From HGM04593 sp045657945 (GTDB taxonomy: Bacteria; Bacteroidota; Bacteroidia; Bacteroidales; Bacteroidaceae), in assembly GCA_045657945.1 (NCBI GenBank), contig JAZOUB010000040.1, positions 1 through 64,000 of the forward strand: a DNA stretch of 64,000 bases, written 5' to 3'. Every line of letters begins with the position of its first letter. The first letter of the stretch is position 1. Shown here piece by piece: positions 41,652 to 50,961 of this stretch. A program made the translations under genes and the position numbers. Below the pieces are notes generated by a model. The model worked only from the letters and a program-made list of their open reading frames with translations. It was not told the DNA's origin and did no database searches.

Positions 41652-43034
41652 TTATAACAGTTTCTTTACCAATCCGAACATCTTGTACGGCATGTAGCGG
41701 AACGGCAGGTCGAGCCATGTAGGTGTGGTGACCACCGAACGCTTGTGCGAGAAGGCATCGAAACTCAAACGACCGTGGTAGTGTCCCATGCCAGAGTTGC
41801 CTACACCGCCGAACGGTATGTTCTCGTTGGCAATGTGCATGATGGTGTCATTTATGCATGAACCGCCTGCCGATGTGGTGCGTATAACCTCCTTGCCGTT
41901 GCTCACTTTTCCAAAGTAGTAGAGTGCGAGTGGCTTTTCCCTTTCGTTTATGAACTTTATTGCCTCGTTGCGGTCGTTAAACGGAATCATTGGCAATACG
42001 GGGCCAAAGATTTCCTCCTGCATCACGGGCGCTGTGAGTGGAACATCAGTGAGCAGTGTAGGCTCGATGTAGCGCTCGCTGGCATCTGTTGCGCCTCCAA
42101 GTGCAATCTTGCCGTTCTTCAGGTAGCCCGATACGCGGTTGAATGCATTCTCATTTACAAGGCGTACAAAGTGTTGGCTTGCCTTTATGTCATTGCCGTG
42201 AAGGCGTGTGAGTGCCTTGCCGAACTCCTTGATAAACTCCTCCTTACGGCTACTGTGGATGAGCAGGTAGTCGGGGGCAATGCAGGTCTGTCCGGCATTG
42301 AGTGTCTTTCCCCATGCAATGCGTCGTGCCGCAATCCTTATGTCGGCATCGGCATCGACGATACAGGGGCTCTTGCCACCAAGCTCAAGCACCACGGGAG
42401 TGAGGTTCTTTGCTGCAGCTGCCATCACCTTCTTGCCCAGCGCGGGGCTTCCGGTGAAGAATATGATGTCGAAACGCTCGTCAAGCAACGCTGTGTTCAC
42501 CTCGCGGTTGCCCTGTACCACGGCAATGTAACGCTTGTCGAATGTCTCGGCAATCATCTCCTCGATTACACGCGATACATTGGGAACGTATGGCGATGGC
42601 TTCAGTATTGCAGTACATCCTGCCGATATTGCTCCCACCAACGGGTTTAGCAACAGCTGCACCGGATAGTTCCATGGCGAGATGATGAGTGCACCGCCCA
42701 AGGGCTCGCTCACCACACGGCTGCGCGACGGCATCATCTTTAGTGGTGTGCCTGCACAGCGGCTGCGCATCCAGCCACGCAGGTGCTTTATGTGGTTCTT
42801 CACCTCGCCTGCAACAATGCTCAGCTCGGTGAGTATTGCCTCCTGTGACGATTTGTGAAGGTCGCTCCACAAGGCATCGCAAAGCGGTTTCTCCCACTTA
42901 GTGAGTGCTGCCTTCAGTTTCTTCAGCTGCTCCTTGCGGAACTCGTATGTCAATGTCTCATTTGTTGCGAAATATTCGCGCTGCGCAGCGACGATGCTCT
43001 TTATTTCGCTCACGGGGGTGTTCTGTATGCTCAT
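41652..43034 (-). CDS. NAD(P)-dependent aldehyde dehydrogenase (ALDH3-like)
   Basis: 460 aa. It oxidises aldehydes to acids. Catalytic Cys lies in NAGQTCIAPDY, the general-base Glu in LELGGKSPC, the nucleotide site in FTGSPALGKKV and IISPWNYPVQL. The compact length and PWNYP/GGVGNSGMGHYHG motifs place it with class-3 fatty/aromatic aldehyde dehydrogenases. The SDR gene lies 5 bp upstream on the same strand, so the pair may oxidise an alcohol to an acid in two steps; the substrate is not known. Confidence 0.93.
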   Translation of the reverse strand: MSIQNTPVSEIKSIVAAQREYFATNETLTYEFRKEQLKKLKAALTKWEKPLCDALWSDLHKSSQEAILTELSIVAGEVKNHIKHLRGWMRSRCAGTPLKMMPSRSRVVSEPLGGALIISPWNYPVQLLLNPLVGAISAGCTAILKPSPYVPNVSRVIEEMIAETFDKRYIAVVQGNREVNTALLDERFDIIFFTGSPALGKKVMAAAAKNLTPVVLELGGKSPCIVDADADIRIAARRIAWGKTLNAGQTCIAPDYLLIHSSRKEEFIKEFGKALTRLHGNDIKASQHFVRLVNENAFNRVSGYLKNGKIALGGATDASERYIEPTLLTDVPLTAPVMQEEIFGPVLPMIPFNDRNEAIKFINEREKPLALYYFGKVSNGKEVIRTTSAGGSCINDTIMHIANENIPFGGVGNSGMGHYHGRLSFDAFSHKRSVVTTPTWLDLPFRYMPYKMFGLVKKLL

Positions 43035-43039
43035 GTCTA

Positions 43040-43855
43040 TTATTTCTTTTGACGGCCGGTGAAGTTATCCATTGCGTGGAAGATACCTACCACCTCGCCA
43101 AAGATATAATCAAAAATTGATGTAGGCAACAGAGCCTGGCAGAAACGGATGAAGTGATAGCTGAATGGAATACCCTTGAAGTTCTTGTTGTTCTCAATAG
43201 CATTCAGGATTTTCTTTGATGTCGGCTCTGGTTTCAGGATAGGGAATATGCGCGACTTTACACCATCGAACATACCGGTGTTGATGAAGTAGGGGGCAAT
43301 GGTGGTGAAACGCACCTTGCTCTTCATCTGCTTCAGTTCAATGCGTACACTGTCGCTCCAACCGATAACAGCCCATTTGCTGGCTGCATAGACCGACATG
43401 CGAGGGTTTGAAATCATACCGGCTGCCGATGCGATGTTACAGATGTGGCCATGGTTACGCTCAATCATCTTTGGCAGGAACTGCTGTGCAATGATCATTG
43501 GTGCAGTTGTGTTTATGCTGATTGTGCGCTCGATGTCGCGGATTGACTGCTTGTCGAATGTATTGTTGTTTGCAACAATACCGGCGCAGTTTATTACTAT
43601 GTCGACATTGCCACACTCCTTTTCGGTCTTTGCTGCAATCTCCTGTACCTGCTCGCTGTTCGAAACATCAATCTTGTAGCCCTTTACAGTGCCAAGTTTC
43701 TTGTATTCCTCAATGGTGCTTGCAATATTTGCTTCGTTTATGTCCCAGATTATGAGACTCTTTGCGCCTCTTTCCAATGCCATGCGGCCCATGATGCGGC
43801 CAATACCCGATGCTCCACCAGTGATGAGCACATTGTTACCCTTGATTTTGGTCAT
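43040..43855 (-). CDS. Short-chain dehydrogenase/reductase (retinol-dehydrogenase-like)
   Basis: 271 aa classical SDR. Cofactor motif ITGGASGIGR (11-20), NCAGIV near 89, catalytic Ser in IASAAG and Tyr-x-x-x-Lys in YAASKWAVIGW. The long hydrophobic C-terminal tail resembles membrane-associated SDR16C enzymes acting on lipidic alcohols. Operon with the aldehyde dehydrogenase (5-bp gap). A -7 box TAATTTTG on the minus strand at 43905-43912 precedes it. Confidence 0.92.
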   Translation of the reverse strand: MTKIKGNNVLITGGASGIGRIMGRMALERGAKSLIIWDINEANIASTIEEYKKLGTVKGYKIDVSNSEQVQEIAAKTEKECGNVDIVINCAGIVANNNTFDKQSIRDIERTISINTTAPMIIAQQFLPKMIERNHGHICNIASAAGMISNPRMSVYAASKWAVIGWSDSVRIELKQMKSKVRFTTIAPYFINTGMFDGVKSRIFPILKPEPTSKKILNAIENNKNFKGIPFSYHFIRFCQALLPTSIFDYIFGEVVGIFHAMDNFTGRQKK

Positions 43856-44035
43856 AATTTTATATTTCTGATGTAAATTTTATCCTTTTATTCTTTTTGG
43901 CCTGCAAAATTAGTACAAAAAGTCCTAAGGGTATTGTTCATTTTCTACACAAATCGCGCCCTTTTGTGCAAACTTTGTTAAACTTTTGCGATGTTGAGAT
44001 GTTTTCACTAAATGTTGGTGTTTTTATACATCCGG

Positions 44036-45364
44036 CTATTTCACGGTCTTGTATGGCAGGCCGTCGATGCGCTCGATGGGGTACTGTCCCTCGAGCAAAC
44101 CGCTGATGATGGTGTCGCGCGAGCCGGCGGTCTGGAACGGGTAGAGATCGAACAACGGCATAACCGATGCAAAATGCTCCATGATCTCCGATTGTATGCT
44201 CTCATAATCGACCCACTCGGTTGTGGTTGTAAAACAGTAGAACTGAATGGGCAGTCCCGTCTCGTTGGGCTCAAGCGTGCGAACCATCACAAGCATGTCC
44301 TTGCGTATGAGAGGGTGGCGTTTCAGGTACATCTGTGCGTAGGCGCGGAACAGTCCGGCGTTGGTGTCTATGGTTCCGTTTATAAGCCCGTCGGGGTTGG
44401 CAGTGTTGGCGGTCTTGCCGCCCAATGTCTGTTCGGTTTTTTGCGATATGTAGGCTGCCAGTTCGCTGTCGAGTTTCTTTACACGGCGCAACATCGTTTC
44501 GCTGCAGGGCTTTATGTTGTCGAGTTTCACGGTGTAGCCGCGTGCTATGCGGCGGCCACCGCTCTCGCTCATTCCGCGCCAGTTGATGAATGTGCCATTG
44601 ATGAGCGTGTAGGGTGGGATAGTGGCAATTGTGTTGTCCCAGTTGCGCACCTTTACAATGGTGAGCGAGATGTCGAACACATTGCCGTTTATGCTTGTGC
44701 CCGGTATCTCTATCCAGTCGCCAAGGCGTACCATGTCGTTCTCAAGTAACAAGAAACCGCCGACAAAGCCCATGATGCTATCCTTGGCAATGAGCATGAG
44801 CACGGCGGCGAATGCACCCAGGCCACCAATGAGATAGAGCGGCGATTTGTTGGTGAGTATTGATATTATGATAATTACTGCAACAAGGATTACTATTATC
44901 TTGCCCACCTGTATGAATCCCTTTACCGGCCTGTCATGGAATTTGCTGTTGTTGAATGCTGAGTCGCCAAGCGCCCCAAGTACAGCCACGGTTGCCATGA
45001 CCATTGCAATGACGTAATAGATTGACACGGCAAGCTCAATGTAGTGCAGTATGATGCTGTTGGCATCAATGGTTATGGGCAGTAGGGTGTTTATGGTTGC
45101 AGGTACAAGCAGATGTGCTACCTTGCGCAGCCTTTTTCCTTTGAGCATCTGCAACAGAAAATTGTAGCGTTTGCGCTTTACAATGCGTTTTGTGGTAAAA
45201 AGCGCTATGCGGTAGGCAATCTCCATCACTGCAATAGCTATTGCAATGACAATGACCGATATAACAAGGGTGTCATACTGCTCAATCCTGTCCTGTGGCA
45301 CTCCCATGTGCGACAGCAGTTCCTTTACCTTGTCATATATATAATTAGTGATGTTTGACTGCAT
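44036..45364 (-). CDS. MscS-family mechanosensitive channel (YbdG/MscM-like)
   Basis: 442 aa. Four to five membrane helices in the first 190 residues (TLVISVIVIAIAIAVMEIAY, LLVPATINTLLPIT, YVIAMVMATVAVLGAL, IVILVAVIIIISILT), then the pore-lining Gly/Ala helix GGLGAFAAVLMLIAKDSIMGFVGGFLLL, then the soluble vestibule (GDWIEIPGTSINGNVFDISL). It releases solutes at osmotic downshock. Longer C-terminal domain as in YbdG. Single gene. Confidence 0.93.
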   Translation of the reverse strand: MQSNITNYIYDKVKELLSHMGVPQDRIEQYDTLVISVIVIAIAIAVMEIAYRIALFTTKRIVKRKRYNFLLQMLKGKRLRKVAHLLVPATINTLLPITIDANSIILHYIELAVSIYYVIAMVMATVAVLGALGDSAFNNSKFHDRPVKGFIQVGKIIVILVAVIIIISILTNKSPLYLIGGLGAFAAVLMLIAKDSIMGFVGGFLLLENDMVRLGDWIEIPGTSINGNVFDISLTIVKVRNWDNTIATIPPYTLINGTFINWRGMSESGGRRIARGYTVKLDNIKPCSETMLRRVKKLDSELAAYISQKTEQTLGGKTANTANPDGLINGTIDTNAGLFRAYAQMYLKRHPLIRKDMLVMVRTLEPNETGLPIQFYCFTTTTEWVDYESIQSEIMEHFASVMPLFDLYPFQTAGSRDTIISGLLEGQYPIERIDGLPYKTVK

Positions 45365-45386
45365 GGTTATTATGATTTAAAGATAC

Positions 45387-45490
45387 TCCCCTCCGTCGGC
45401 AAGCCACCAGCTCCCCTCAGCAAGAGTGGAGGAGTTATTTTAGCTCTCCCACTTATATAAGGGGGAGAGCCCTTAGGGCGAGGGGGATTT
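45387..45490. repeat. GC-rich dispersed intergenic repeat, copy 3
   Basis: CTCCCCTCCGTCGGCAAGCC ... GAGTGGAGGAG ... GCTCTCCC/GGGGGAGAGC ... AGGGCGAGGGGG. Related to copies near 28300, 30553 and 60766. Confidence 0.65.
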
Positions 45491-45492
45491 TA

Positions 45493-45561
45493 AGAAGTTT
45501 TTTGAATTTATCTCCACTGCGAACATCAGCTACGCTCGTTGATAAATATTCAAAAACTTCT
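45493..45561. repeat. Long inverted repeat between mscS and the thioesterase
   Basis: Arms AGAAGTTTTTTGAATTTATC (45493-45512) and GATAAATATTCAAAAACTTC (45541-45560) are complementary with few mismatches around a 28-nt centre. It may be a MITE remnant or an RNA stem. Confidence 0.75.
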
Positions 45562-45651
45562 ATTTATCGTTTCTATAACAAAAATAAAGGTTGTTTTGCC
45601 GTGATGTTTTGCAATTTTTGTATCTTCGCGATAAGAATAATCAATTATACT

Positions 45652-46026
45652 ATGCCGGAAATAGGAATGACATTTACAAGCAGCACAGTGGTTTCACTGG
45701 CTAATTGTGCAGCCACAATGGGGTCGGGCGACCTCGAGGTCTTTGCAACACCTGCAATGGTTGCACTCATGGAGAACGCGGCGATGAATGCCGTTGCACA
45801 GGCATTGCCCATAGGTTCAACAACCGTTGGTGTCGAGATGAACACTACACACATAAAACCATCTTCAATTGGTGCAAAGGTACAAGCCATAGCAACACTC
45901 ACAGCTGTTGAGGGACGTAAGTTGACATTTGCCGTTGAAGCGTGCGACGAGGCCGGCACAATAGGCAAGGGAACGCATGTGCGTTTTATAGTAGACAAGG
46001 AACGTTTTATGGCAAAACTTGGGTGA
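45652..46026 (+). CDS. Hot-dog thioesterase (FlK-like)
   Basis: 124 aa from the ATG of MPEIGMTFTSSTVVS; upstream in-frame codons overlap the inverted repeat and lack coding character. Single hot-dog fold with VFATPAMVALMENAAMNAV and a C-terminal HVRFIVDKERF, matching fluoroacetyl-CoA-thioesterase-like proteins that hydrolyse acyl-CoAs. The helix Glu/Asn (MENAA) is the likely active site. A -7 box TATCTTCG at 45621-45628 precedes it. Own terminator follows. Confidence 0.9.
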   Translation: MPEIGMTFTSSTVVSLANCAATMGSGDLEVFATPAMVALMENAAMNAVAQALPIGSTTVGVEMNTTHIKPSSIGAKVQAIATLTAVEGRKLTFAVEACDEAGTIGKGTHVRFIVDKERFMAKLG

Positions 46027-46060
46027 TACAACATTTAAGTTTTAGTTTATATATACTTGA

Positions 46061-46104
46061 AAAGCTAAAATCCTGCAATTTGTAAGATTTTAGCTTTTTT
46101 TAAC
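46061..46104 (+). terminator. Terminator after the thioesterase
   Basis: AAAGCTAAAATC (46061-46072)/GATTTTAGCTTT (46086-46097) and a T-run. A second hairpin GGTTGCCC (46259)/GGGCAACC (46283-46290) with GCTTTTTT lies just before the RAYT stop. Confidence 0.8.
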
Positions 46105-46296
46105 ACTTTTGCGAAAACAATTTGCCTTTCACAGATGTTTATATAGTGCAAGTCACCGATAACGGCTGCCGGATATGTGAATACCTTGCAGCGGTTTGTT
46201 AATATAACAAGTGACTGCGCATAGTAGTTTTGTCGTGTTTTATTTTGTGTTTGTGTTAGGTTGCCCTCTGATGTGAATCACGGGGCAACCGCTTTT

Positions 46297-46824
46297 TTAT
46301 GTTTGCTCGTTAAAACAATCGTTCTCCCAACTTATGATATTGTTCTCTATGTATTGCGAGATGTTGTTGCGGTCTTCGGTACCTCGTATTGCATGGTCGT
46401 GATATCGTTTTTGCCACATGAATTTTCCATTTATCATGTGAGCATATTTTGTCACTGCCGATTTGAGAGAACCGATGTATGTGGAGAGTAATGGTTGTCT
46501 GTAATGTTGTATTTCTTTTTCCACGCGTTCTTCACATGTAGGGACACGGCATGCCGTGTCCGTCTGTTCAACCTCAATGATTGCGTGAAAATGGTTTGGC
46601 ATTACCACATATTGCAAAATGTTGATGTGTTGTTGGTGCTTTTTTGTGTTTTCTAAACATTCTGTCAAGAAATGCCCCATTTGTGATAATTGCATTTTAC
46701 CATCAACTATTTCCCCGAAATAATGTATCCAATTGTGAGTACAAACGGTGACGAAGTATTCTCCTTCATTATAGTCCAGCCATTTTGCACGTGGAGATTT
46801 GCGTTGTGGTAGTTTTGTTGTCAT
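46297..46824 (-). CDS. REP-associated tyrosine transposase (RAYT), short form
   Basis: 175 aa, the minimal RAYT. HUH motif in LQYVVMPNHFHAIIEV and a candidate catalytic Tyr in WQKRYHDHAIRGTEDRNNISQYI. N-terminal PRAKWLDYNEGEYFVTVCTHNW is the usual family start. It handles GTAG-marked hairpins; three perfect or near-perfect copies of GGACACGGCATGCCGTGTCC lie in and next to it, one inside its own coding sequence (encoding TACRVPT). Not mobile by itself in the usual sense; such genes are domesticated single copies. Confidence 0.9.
   Translation of the reverse strand: MTTKLPQRKSPRAKWLDYNEGEYFVTVCTHNWIHYFGEIVDGKMQLSQMGHFLTECLENTKKHQQHINILQYVVMPNHFHAIIEVEQTDTACRVPTCEERVEKEIQHYRQPLLSTYIGSLKSAVTKYAHMINGKFMWQKRYHDHAIRGTEDRNNISQYIENNIISWENDCFNEQT
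46542..46561. repeat. REP palindrome 1 (inside the RAYT gene)
   Basis: GGACACGGCATGCCGTGTCC, a perfect 20-bp palindrome preceded by GTAG on the plus strand; it lies in frame within the transposase coding sequence. Confidence 0.9.
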
Positions 46825-46846
46825 TTCTTTGTGTGGTGCGATATTC

Positions 46847-46866
46847 GGACACGGCGTGCCGTGTCC
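46847..46866. repeat. REP palindrome 2
   Basis: GGACACGGCGTGCCGTGTCC with CTAC on its right, i.e. GTAG on the minus strand, just upstream of the transposase start. Confidence 0.88.
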
Positions 46867-46910
46867 CTACGTTTTTAGCGAAATTTGCGCATTATTGTGA
46901 TGTTTTTTTC

Positions 46911-46930
46911 GGACACGGCATGCCGTGTTC
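46911..46930. repeat. REP palindrome 3
   Basis: GGACACGGCATGCCGTGTTC followed by CTATG; same orientation as palindrome 2 with a decayed GTAG. Confidence 0.85.
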
Positions 46931-46965
46931 CTATGTTTAGATATCGTATCCTGGCATTTTATCGA

Positions 46966-47796
46966 TTACAATGTTTTGCACCAGCAGAACATACCGGGAA
47001 AAAGTTCCTTGATGCGGTCAATGTCCTGCTCCTCCTTGAAAATTCCAAAGAATGAAGAGCCGCTGCCCGACATTGATGCATAGACCGCCCCCATTGAGTA
47101 CAAATCGTCCTTTATCTTCGCCATTTCGGGGTATTTGGCAAAGATGCTCTTCTCGAAATCGTTCTTCATTTCGCCCTTCCACTGGCCAATTGGGCGCTTG
47201 GCAATACTTGTCAATGGCACCTGTGGCTTTTGTGGTGTAACGAGCGCGTATGCATCCTTGGTTGATACATGGATGTCGGGCTTCACAATTACAAGGTAAT
47301 ATCCTTCAATGCTGCATTCCGTGGGTGTTAGTATGTTTCCAATGCCGGTAGCGTATGCCGGTGTGTTGTCAATGAAAAAAGCGCAGTCGGCACCAATGCG
47401 TGCCGCGTATGCGCGCAACTCCTCGGCTGTGAGTCCCAGAGCGGCAATCTCATTCAGCATCTTAAGGGCAAATGCAGCGTCGGCGCTTCCGCCACCCAGG
47501 CCTGCACCGGTCGGTATATGCTTGTAGAGCGAAATGTCAACCTTGGGTAGCTTGTGGTCGGCAGCCAGTGCCTTGTATGCCTTTATCACAAGGTTATCGT
47601 CGTCGTTTCCCTCGAACACGGCGTTGTACATCTTGAATGTGTAGTCGGGAGCATCCTTGTCGGTTGCCGGTGTAATCTCCAGGATGTCGCATAGCGGAAT
47701 GGGGTAGAACACGGTCTCAAGATTGTGGTAACCGTCGGGGCGCTTCTCTACAATATCAAGCCCCAGGTTTATCTTTGCATTAGGAAATGTTATCAT
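46966..47796 (-). CDS. ispE: 4-diphosphocytidyl-2-C-methyl-D-erythritol kinase
   Basis: 276 aa GHMP kinase of the MEP isoprenoid pathway. It starts with the family motif ITFPNAKINLGLDIVEKRPDGYHNLET; the ATP loop is HIPTGAGLGGGSADAAFALK (about 91-110) and the C-terminal motif is MSGSGSSFFGIF. Full length. It is divergent from dnaB, with 155 bp between the starts. Confidence 0.97.
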   Translation of the reverse strand: MITFPNAKINLGLDIVEKRPDGYHNLETVFYPIPLCDILEITPATDKDAPDYTFKMYNAVFEGNDDDNLVIKAYKALAADHKLPKVDISLYKHIPTGAGLGGGSADAAFALKMLNEIAALGLTAEELRAYAARIGADCAFFIDNTPAYATGIGNILTPTECSIEGYYLVIVKPDIHVSTKDAYALVTPQKPQVPLTSIAKRPIGQWKGEMKNDFEKSIFAKYPEMAKIKDDLYSMGAVYASMSGSGSSFFGIFKEEQDIDRIKELFPGMFCWCKTL

Positions 47797-47951
47797 GGCG
47801 ATTGTCTTTACTGCTGTAAAGGTAATGCTTTTTTCTTTATCGTTGATAACTTACCCTGTTTTGTTGAAAAAGGTTGGTGGGTTTGTTGTTTTATTTATGT
47901 AGATGTGTGTATCTTCGCAGCCGGAAACAAAGAAACTGTTCCCGAATGATT

Positions 47952-49535
47952 ATGGAAGATACAAACACACCGAAAAGAAGGGCGCCTCGTCGTCAGGCTG
48001 CCGATAATACACCAAAGTTGAGCGATTATGGTCATGTACAGCCTCAGGCACTAGAGTTCGAGGAGGCAGTGCTTGGCGCGTTGATGATTGACAGCGATGC
48101 CATTGGACGTTTGGGCGGAATGCTCAAACCCGAATCGTTCTACGACAAACGCAACCAGTTGCTCTTTGAGGCCATACAGCAGATGGACCTCAACGACCGT
48201 CCTGTGGATATCCTCACTGTGACCGAGTTCTTGCGCAGCAAGGGCACGCTCGAAGAGGTCGGCGGTCCTGTTTATGTGGCGCAGCTCACAAGCAAGGTGG
48301 TGTCATCGGTGAACATTGAGTATCATGCCAACATCATTGCGCAGAAGAAACTGGCGCGTGACCTTATCCGCTTTACAAGCAAGACACAGACACAGGCCTT
48401 CGATGAGACACAGGATATTGACGAACTGATGCAGCAGGCAGAGTCGGAACTGTTCGAGATTTCGGGCAGCAAGATGAAGAAGGATTACACGCAGATTAAC
48501 CCTGTAATCCGTCAGGCATACGACCAGATTATCACTGCTTCGAAGAATACCAGCGGTATCAGTGGTTTGAGTACCGGTTATCACCGTCTCGACAAAGTTC
48601 TCTCGGGTTGGCAGCCAACCGACCTCATTATCCTTGCAGCACGTCCTGCGATGGGTAAGACTGCGTTTGCCCTTTCGCTCGTGCGTAACATGGCTATTGA
48701 CCAGGGAATTCCTTGCGGTATGTTCTCGCTTGAGATGGGTAATGTGCAGCTCGTGCAGCGTCTCATCTGCAATGTGTGCCAGATACCAGGTGACAAGATC
48801 CGTAGCGGTCAGCTCGAGCGTTACGAGTGGGGACAGCTCGATAGCAAGATTGTTGCTCTTGAAAATGCACCTCTTTATATTGACGATACTCCGCAGCTCT
48901 CAGTGTTTGAGCTCCGTTCAAAGGCCCGCCGAATGGTGCGCGAGCATGGTGTGAAGATGATATTCATTGACTACTTGCAGCTGATGACAGCCAACACCGG
49001 CAAGGGTAACCGTCAGGAGGAGATCAGTACCATCTCGCGTGCGCTCAAGGGATTGGCCAAGGAGTTGAATATTCCAATTATGGCGCTCAGTCAGTTGAAC
49101 CGTAATGTCGAGGGGCGTGAAGGTCTCGAGGGCAAGCGTCCTCAGCTTAGTGACCTCCGTGAGTCGGGAGCCATTGAGCAGGATGCCGATATTGTTATGT
49201 TCGTTAACCGTCCCGAGTACTTCCACATCTACAAGGATGGCGACTTCGACTGGCGTGGCAAGGCCGAGATTATCATTGCAAAACACCGTAATGGTGGACT
49301 GGACAATGTGCCTTTGCTCTTCCGCAAGGAGTATGCTCGTTTCATGAACCTCGATGACGAGACCCTTGCGCCACCTCCTGGTGATATGCCTGTAATGCGC
49401 GGTTCAAAGATGAATGTAGATATGACACCTCCCGAGCCCGATTATGTTCCCGAACTCCCAGACTATTTGCAGAACCCAGGTGCCGGGATGATGCCTCCAG
49501 GCCTGCAGGGCGGCGGAAATGAGGTGCCGTTCTAA
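47952..49535 (+). CDS. dnaB: Replicative DNA helicase DnaB
   Basis: 527 aa from the ATG of MEDTNTPKRRAPRRQ; an ATG two codons earlier is possible. The N-terminal DnaG-interaction domain (LEFEEAVLGALMIDSDAI) is followed by a RecA-like core with Walker A ARPAMGKTAF, Walker B MIFIDYLQLM, and QLNRNVE with SDLRESGAIEQDAD. It is the hexameric ring helicase of the replication fork. A TATCTTCG -7 box lies at 47910-47917. The Pro/Gly-rich C-tail (PPGDMPV..., NPGAGMMPPGLQGG) is usual for Bacteroidales. No intein. Confidence 0.97.
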   Translation: MEDTNTPKRRAPRRQAADNTPKLSDYGHVQPQALEFEEAVLGALMIDSDAIGRLGGMLKPESFYDKRNQLLFEAIQQMDLNDRPVDILTVTEFLRSKGTLEEVGGPVYVAQLTSKVVSSVNIEYHANIIAQKKLARDLIRFTSKTQTQAFDETQDIDELMQQAESELFEISGSKMKKDYTQINPVIRQAYDQIITASKNTSGISGLSTGYHRLDKVLSGWQPTDLIILAARPAMGKTAFALSLVRNMAIDQGIPCGMFSLEMGNVQLVQRLICNVCQIPGDKIRSGQLERYEWGQLDSKIVALENAPLYIDDTPQLSVFELRSKARRMVREHGVKMIFIDYLQLMTANTGKGNRQEEISTISRALKGLAKELNIPIMALSQLNRNVEGREGLEGKRPQLSDLRESGAIEQDADIVMFVNRPEYFHIYKDGDFDWRGKAEIIIAKHRNGGLDNVPLLFRKEYARFMNLDDETLAPPPGDMPVMRGSKMNVDMTPPEPDYVPELPDYLQNPGAGMMPPGLQGGGNEVPF

Positions 49536-49537
49536 AC

Positions 49538-49750
49538 CGAACTGAAAGGTGAAAGCTGCGGTTAAGCGAGCGCAACGCAAGTTTACTTGCAAGTTGCACA
49601 GCGAGCGGAAGTAGGTTCAAGCGCACAAAGTGCGATTAAAGGTGTTTTTAGTTTTCCGCTTTAACCCCACTTCGTGTGGTTGAACCTCAGCTGCATTCGC
49701 TGTAAAACGTGAAAGCGAGCTTTCCGCTTCGCTCATTGGTGCGAGCTTTC
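49538..49750. repeat. Repeat-rich spacer after dnaB
   Basis: AACTGAAAGGTGAAAGCTGC (a unit like that at 55115), then GCGAGCGCAACGCAAG/ACTTGCAAGTTGCACAGCGA and GAAAGCGAGCTTTCCG hairpin-like blocks. No gene seen. Confidence 0.5.
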
Positions 49751-49754
49751 CGAT

Positions 49755-49812
49755 ACATAAAAGAAAATCCGGCAGTGAGTAACACACTCATTGCCGGATT
49801 TTCTTTTATGTA
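49755..49812. terminator. Long bidirectional terminator between dnaB and trpS
   Basis: ACATAAAAGAAAATCCGGCA GTGAGT / ACTCAT TGCCGGATTTTCTTTTATGT: about 26 paired bases around a 5-nt loop. Confidence 0.9.
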
Positions 49813-49818
49813 AGTTTT

Positions 49819-50910
49819 TTACTTTCCTTCAGCGAATTTCTTAGCCTGCTCTTCGATGAGCTCCTTGTCCTCGAAGTAGTTGATTTTCATTGCGCGGCGC
49901 ACATCGCCGAGTGTGTCGGCTGCTACGGCGCGTGCATTCTCGCAACCTTGTTGCAACAATGCATATACCTCGTGGATTTTCTGCTCCCACTCCTTGCGGC
50001 GTGCACGTATCGGAGCAAGTTCCTCTTCAAGGATTGCGATGAGGAAACGCTTAACCTTAACATCACCCAAGCCACCACGCATGTAGTGAGCCTTCAACTC
50101 ATCGAGGTTGGGGTATTCGGGCAAGTACTTCTCAAAGTGCTCGGGGCGGCAGAATGCGTCAAGGTATGTGAACACAGTATTGCCCTCAACCTTGCCCGGG
50201 TCTTGAACGCGGATGTGGTCGGGGTCGGTGTACATTGACATTACGCGCTGCTTGAGCTCCTCGGCAGTATCAGAGAGGTAGATGCAGTTGCCAAGTGACT
50301 TGCTCATCTTTGCCTTGCCGTCTGTTCCCGGCAAGCGTAGGCAGGCTGCGTTTGTAGGCAACAGAATCTCGGGCTCAACAAGCGTCTCACCATAGATGCC
50401 GTTGAAGCGGCGTGCAATTTCGCGTGCCTGCTCAATCATTGGTTGCTGGTCCTCACCGGCTGGAACGGTTGTTGCGCGGAACGCTGTGATGTCCGATGCC
50501 TGGCTGATAGGGTAGGTAAAGAAACCAACGGGGATGCTTGTCTCGAAGTTGCGCATCTGAATCTCGGTCTTCACGGTAGGGTTGCGCTGCAGGCGTGACA
50601 CAGTAACAAGGTTCATGTAGTAGAACGCAAGCTCGCAGAGCTCGGGAACCTGTGACTGGATGAATATTGTGCACTGCGCAGGGTCGATGCCTACCGACAG
50701 GTAGTCGAGTGCTACCTCAATGATGTTCTGACGCACCTTCTCGGGGTTGTCGGCATTGTCGGTGAGTGCCTGCGCATCGGCAATCATAATGAAAATCTTG
50801 TCATACACACCCGAGTTCTGCAGTTCAACGCGGCGGCGCAATGAACCAACATAGTGTCCCAAGTGCAGGCGGCCTGTCGGGCGGTCGCCGGTAAGTATTA
50901 TCTTGCTCAT
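49819..50910 (-). CDS. trpS: Tryptophanyl-tRNA synthetase
   Basis: 363 aa class-I synthetase that charges tRNA(Trp). HIGH-like motif GDRPTGRLHLGHYVGSL near 8-24 and KMSKS in DGKAKMSKSLGN. The substrate pocket motif FTYPISQASDITAFRATTVPAGEDQQP differs from E. coli (PAGEDQ present). Full length. The minus-strand -7 box TATCTTCG lies just upstream near 50937-50944. Confidence 0.97.
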   Translation of the reverse strand: MSKIILTGDRPTGRLHLGHYVGSLRRRVELQNSGVYDKIFIMIADAQALTDNADNPEKVRQNIIEVALDYLSVGIDPAQCTIFIQSQVPELCELAFYYMNLVTVSRLQRNPTVKTEIQMRNFETSIPVGFFTYPISQASDITAFRATTVPAGEDQQPMIEQAREIARRFNGIYGETLVEPEILLPTNAACLRLPGTDGKAKMSKSLGNCIYLSDTAEELKQRVMSMYTDPDHIRVQDPGKVEGNTVFTYLDAFCRPEHFEKYLPEYPNLDELKAHYMRGGLGDVKVKRFLIAILEEELAPIRARRKEWEQKIHEVYALLQQGCENARAVAADTLGDVRRAMKINYFEDKELIEEQAKKFAEGK

Positions 50911-50961
50911 AAATTTCTATTTTTTCTAATTTGACTGCGAAGATAACAATAATTTGCTTAT

